Below, in pieces: positions 7,391 to 11,174 of a stretch of DNA of 11,174 nucleotides (position 1 is the stretch's first letter; every line of letters begins with the position of its first letter). The stretch is taken from the NCBI GenBank assembly GCA_004151065.3, contig NWUY0303951098.1:1-11174 (forward strand), given 5' to 3'. The notes under the pieces are model-generated. The model saw nothing but the letters and a program-made list of their open reading frames with translations, had not been told where the DNA came from and did no database searches. The stretch is from Larix sibirica (lineage: Eukaryota; Streptophyta; Pinopsida; Pinales; Pinaceae). A program made the position numbers and the translations under genes.

Positions 7391-8640
7391 TTAAACTTCA
7401 AAATCAATCAGATGGACCATAAGATGAATTTAGGCCTCGCATTATGCTCCCAACTTGTGAAACATATTTGTTGAACTTCCCCTTCACCTGCTGAAATGTG
7501 ATGAGTGATGTCAAACTTCCCATTCACTCGATGTCGAAGTCTAAGGATGCTCCGGTTGATGAAGATAACCTCGTCCCCGATCGATAATTGTTGATCCTCG
7601 CAACTCAGTGAGGTGCAGGCTTCCAAGTAGCACATGTTTATTTTATTTGCATGAATTCTCAATTTTTTGGGGGGTTTACTCCATATCTAGGCATTCATAG
7701 CAAGGATTACTCTTCTAGCTCCAAAAGGAAAAAAGACAACAGTTTCTTAGTTTTTTCCCCAATATGGGAGTTCCTTTTTTTTATCTTGGGTTGAGTTCGG
7801 GTTGATTTCCAATGTTGAAAAGCCCTTCTCAATATTATTATGTTTGTAATTTTTTAGAATACCATGTTTTTAAATTTTTAGAACAGTCGATTAACAGGTA
7901 ATATAAATTGTTAATTAAAAAAACCTAATGATTTGTCTTCTGATTTAATTTTGCATCTCAACCTAATTTTTTTTTATAATGCTAGATATGATCCTTCTAT
8001 TAACTAAACAAGGTGTTACATTTTGGTAAAAGCTAGTATGTAATAGCAGGTAGACTCAGAGATAACTTGCCAAACCATATAAAAAAAATGAAGCCACCTA
8101 CCTATAGAATTTCTTCATAGTGCTAGTTTAAACATCCAAATAGTTTGTGTTCAATCTACCTCTATGGGAAACCGAACTATCATATCAAACTAAATGTTTC
8201 CTTAGAAAAGGCCTTAAATTTTTGTGAGATTGGAGAACACCACAATAGATTCCTCCTATGTATATTTTCATCAAAGTAAGCAACAAATATTGGTAGCTTG
8301 ACATCGATTACATAACGTGCTATTGCATAGTGTGCTATAGATAGCTTGAAGTATTACATAGCGTTCTAATGTGTAGTCCTTGATCATTTGGTAGATGAAA
8401 TTATGCTCGAAGTAGATTGAGATGATATTCTAGAGAACATGAAAAATGTTGGTGGCCTAGTCTATATTAGTTCATGAGTTGTATTGCAATATATATTATA
8501 TGTTGATTAGATAGAGCACACTACAAAGATTAGTTTCATGTTTCCTTTTCATCAAGAGATAGAAAATCTATTTAGAACAGAGGGTTTGTAGATGGGTATT
8601 AGTCTTGATTATGGGGTTTGTTTACTAGATTTTCCATAAT
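7391..8640. other. AT-rich stretch, no gene supported
   Basis: The first 350 bases may be the frameshifted tail of the preceding decayed ORF. Beyond that the sequence is AT-rich with many T and A runs (for example near 7740-7990) and no long frame on either strand. Around 8317-8372 phrases like GTGCTAT and CATAGTG or CATAGCG recur loosely, without a clear period. No LTR ends, tRNA or CACTA pair could be established. The expected 5' LTR of the plus-strand element could lie here, but I cannot delimit it. Confidence 0.5.
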
Positions 8641-10640
8641 TTATTAATTTTTGACCTCTTGAGTTAAACAATAGTATGCTTTTGTTGTTTATTTCATTGT
8701 TGCTACGAATCCTTGAAAATGATTATTTCAAATATATAAAGGCTAATATTTCTCAGCTAATATCTGTTTGTGGAAATCATACTAGGATATTTCATTCTTA
8801 GGCCAAGGAATTTTGTGAAATAAATCCTTAGTTGTATTCTTGCAATGCCAGGGCAAGCTACTTCATATAATCTGGTCCCGTAGTTGCAATTACAGTATTC
8901 ATAGTCATTTCCATTGGATTTTGAACTTATATATCAAGAAACTCATCACGTTTATGGGAAATTTTTTGGAGGGAAGATCTACTTATTGCAACACATCATT
9001 TGCGTGTTCCACAAAAATTGTGGATTAGCTTGGAGAAAATGAGCTAATACAAAAACATGTGTTTATGCTTTGCAATTTCTTAGTTGAAAAAATACATTAC
9101 CTCTGGGGGAATGTGCAATTTCTTCTATCTCTACAACATCCAATTAATTTGCATCTTAATGAGGGAGACTTGATAAACGTTCTGTATTTCTTGTGGAACA
9201 ACCTATCAAAATTGTTTGTTGTTTTGCATAGACACCATGACAATGCAGGTAGCAGTTTATGCCACTGCAAGTTAATCAAATTAATTGTTTTACAATATCT
9301 TGAGAAGTATAATATCACATGGGAACAATTTCTGTTAAAGAGAGGATTTCAATCTAAGGCCATTGTGAAAAACCTCAAATATTGTGAGTCAAACCCTATA
9401 GTTTTAAATATTGATCATGCTTGCTCAGATGGAGGTTCCATAGGAACAAAGAAACATATCATGACATCAACCTCCAAGAAACCTACAACAAAAAATAAGA
9501 ATTACAAGAAGCATGATTGAAGAATTCAAAGAAGGGGAATTTCGTGTAGGACAGAATCAATGAATGGAAGCACTCTTTGAGAAACCTCATCATCATCTAT
9601 GTACTAGGTTTTGACATATTAATCCTATGGAATTGACACAAGCAGAAGAGGCTCAATGGGATATGATTGAACTAGGACTATATGAATTTGAGCTTGAACT
9701 AAAATCTTTCAAACCTGTAAATTTGAATCCATAAATTGATGAAGAAAAGTGAATAGGAAAGGTAAGTCATATAGAGCCAAATTCCTTATTGTGGAAAAAT
9801 AATAGAAAAATTAAGAAATTGAGAAACAAAATTCAAATATTAGAATTCTTGGATAGATATGTCAAATATGAAAATGAGCACTTTAAGAATCAAGGTAAGA
9901 AGTCGAGAAAAGAGAATAAAAAGATGAAAACACAACTTCAACTTCTTAGAATACATGCAAAATAATCGGGTATAAGTAGAATATGAAGATCAAGCATTAG
10001 AAAAAGATGTTAAAAATCAAATTGATAATGAAGAAGGGTGGTGGTTTAAAACCTACAACTAGAACAAACCTTTTAGCAACAACTGTAGAGGTAGCCTCTA
10101 CCCTTGCATAGCCTACTAGTCTTGCCAAATTGGATGAGGAGGACATGAAGAATTCTCAAGATTTAATGAATAAGATCTTAGATGACATCCTTACCAATAA
10201 CCTAGCTATTATATCTACCCAAGTTGATTATATATAGTGGGAAGAGAAGGAAGATATGTATGATTTATGATTGATATGCAAAGAACAATACAAATATTAA
10301 GTATAATGAATGTAGGAATAGTGGATATCCCAACACCTGGAAGCAGAGAAATTATGGGAGTTAAAAATATAGAAGATCCAACATCAATCAAGGGTAAAAT
10401 AAAATGAAGTACATGGAATGGGAGGACTTGCATTACAAGACATTTCTTGAAAGTGTATTGCTAGAGTTTACTCTATCTACCTCCATGAGAAATTGATTGA
10501 ATTAAGAATCAAGATGTTGATTACAGGGAAGCAACATGAAATCAACAACATTACCGACTTCATAAAAATGTATGGTGATTCCACTAAGAGGGAAAAAATA
10601 TTTTATGTGAGCTTTACCAGTTTAATTTTTTTGTATAGGA
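8641..10640 (+). pseudogene. decayed gag-like region of a plus-strand LTR retrotransposon
   Basis: Coding pieces follow one another on the plus strand in changing frames. At 9059-9520 an open frame of 153 codons ends in a Lys/Ser/Thr-rich tail (STSKKPTTKNKNYKKHD). From 9516 to 9965 another frame carries ELTQAEEAQWDMIELGLYEF and then a Lys/Glu/Leu-rich, heptad-like segment (about 9800-9960) that should form a coiled coil. At 10034-10270 a third frame includes DEEDMKNSQDLMNKILDD. At 10454-10627 about 58 codons are open (RVYSIYLHEKLIELRIKM). Each piece has stops or ends in a frameshift. Its place upstream of a Ty3/gypsy reverse transcriptase in the same direction makes it the element's gag or N-terminal polyprotein region. 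No zinc knuckle is visible. The left limit is uncertain; weak coding character is seen from about 8641. Confidence 0.55.
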
Positions 10641-11064
10641 ATAAACTAGGTGGAACCCCAATACTATAGTTGGGGATGTTCAAATTAGGGCCTTTGCCTC
10701 TTTTGTATAGAACCAGGTTAAGTGGAAAATAGATATGGATATCTATGAGAAAAAGTTAAAACTTTTCATGGGTAATAGTTAGAAGTGAGCATCCAATATC
10801 TGAAGATGTCATTAGAGATCATCAAGAATTCTGATATGATTCTAGCAAGGTAAGAGTATTTAGAAGCAACCCGAAGGATGGCTATCCAAATCTTTGAGGA
10901 GACTCAAAATATTCATACTATGGATGTTGTAGCATCCTTCCAATAAATATGGAAACTACTACCAAATATACTACAATAGAGGGACACAATGGCCCTTCCC
11001 TTGTTCTACCTAGCTATGACCCGATCTCATTTGTATATCAATTCTCTGAGAAGGATCATATTTC
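10641..11064 (+). pseudogene. decayed gag-pol linker region
   Basis: Short readable pieces in several frames include GDVQIRAFASFV (near 10670-10710), KWKIDMDIYEKKLKL (10720-10765) and EATRRMAIQIFEETQNIHTMDVVASF (split between 10865 and 10945). They lie between the gag-like part and the reverse transcriptase, where protease would be expected. I see no clear D(S/T)G protease motif, so protease is either missing or decayed beyond recognition. The frame changes again just before the reverse transcriptase, near 11060. Confidence 0.4.
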
Positions 11065-11174
11065 GATCATGCTATTCACTTAATTCCAGGAAGTGTTCCT
11101 CCTAACATCAAACCTTACAGATACCCCTATGGCCAGAAGAGTGAAATTGAGCGTATGGTTGAAGAAATGTTAGA
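11065..11174 (+). pseudogene. Ty3/gypsy reverse transcriptase, N-terminal fragment, runs off window
   Basis: The frame from 11065 reads DHAIHLIPGSVPPNIKPYRY and goes on to PYGQKSEIERMVEEML without a stop to the window edge. This is the well-conserved start of the Ty3/gypsy reverse transcriptase: the D-H-x-I-x-L-x-P-G-x-x-P stretch, the Y-R-Y-P motif, and the conserved helix before the first catalytic block. The enzyme copies the element's RNA into DNA inside virus-like particles. The catalytic YxDD motif lies beyond the window. The frame is not continuous upstream: the codon at 11047-11049 is a TGA in this frame, and EKDH in another frame suggests a frameshift. The element is therefore probably inactive. 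Confidence 0.9.

Noticed and set aside
7408-7662. 84-codon minus-strand frame containing GDEVIFI
   Set aside because: No chromodomain or integrase C-terminal pattern follows, and it overlaps the likely frameshifted tail of the plus-strand decayed ORF.
8317-8372. Loose repetition of GTGCTAT and CATAGTG
   Set aside because: The spacing is irregular and the matches are only 7 to 14 bases, so no tandem array can be defined.
8519-8530. CACTACAAAGAT as a second CACTA terminus
   Set aside because: No TAGTG end with a matching 3-bp flank or subterminal repeats could be found.

Overview
This window looks like intergenic DNA from a large seed-plant nuclear genome. A gymnosperm such as a conifer or its relatives is my guess, from the overall style of the repeats and not from any diagnostic gene. 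The DNA is AT-rich. No intact gene can be supported, and every long reading frame is broken by stops and frameshifts. What can be recognised is a set of old, decaying transposable elements, some in opposite orientations.

Layout. 1-1430: AT-rich non-coding DNA with a 52-bp tandem repeat, a 50-bp direct repeat at 100-bp spacing, and small palindromes. 1437-1771: a candidate miniature CACTA-type DNA transposon (CACTA/TAGTG ends, matching TCA flanks, internal GCCGAAG-type repeats). 1772-2250: AT-rich and featureless. 2251-5514: the 3' part of an LTR retrotransposon on the minus strand. Read on that strand it has a 782-codon decayed open reading frame (5514 down to 3169), a polypurine tract, and an LTR that starts TGTAGTGCCCC at 3146 and probably ends at 2251. 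The LTR carries seven copies of a roughly 40-bp repeat, each built around a small hairpin. 5515-6856: the leader or promoter side of that element and unassigned DNA, including an in-frame 52-codon duplication. 6857-7390: a decayed plus-strand open frame of unknown family. 7391-8640: AT-rich, no gene. 8641-11174: a second LTR retrotransposon on the plus strand, with a broken gag-like region, a coiled-coil segment and, at the right edge, the start of a Ty3/gypsy reverse transcriptase.

How they relate. The two LTR elements point away from each other and are probably independent insertions. Neither is complete here: the minus-strand element lacks a visible 5' LTR and pol, and the plus-strand element runs off the window. 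The most notable items are the unknown 782-codon reading frame directly before a polypurine tract, which suggests a non-autonomous element or one with an extra gene, and the hairpin-cored repeat array in its LTR.
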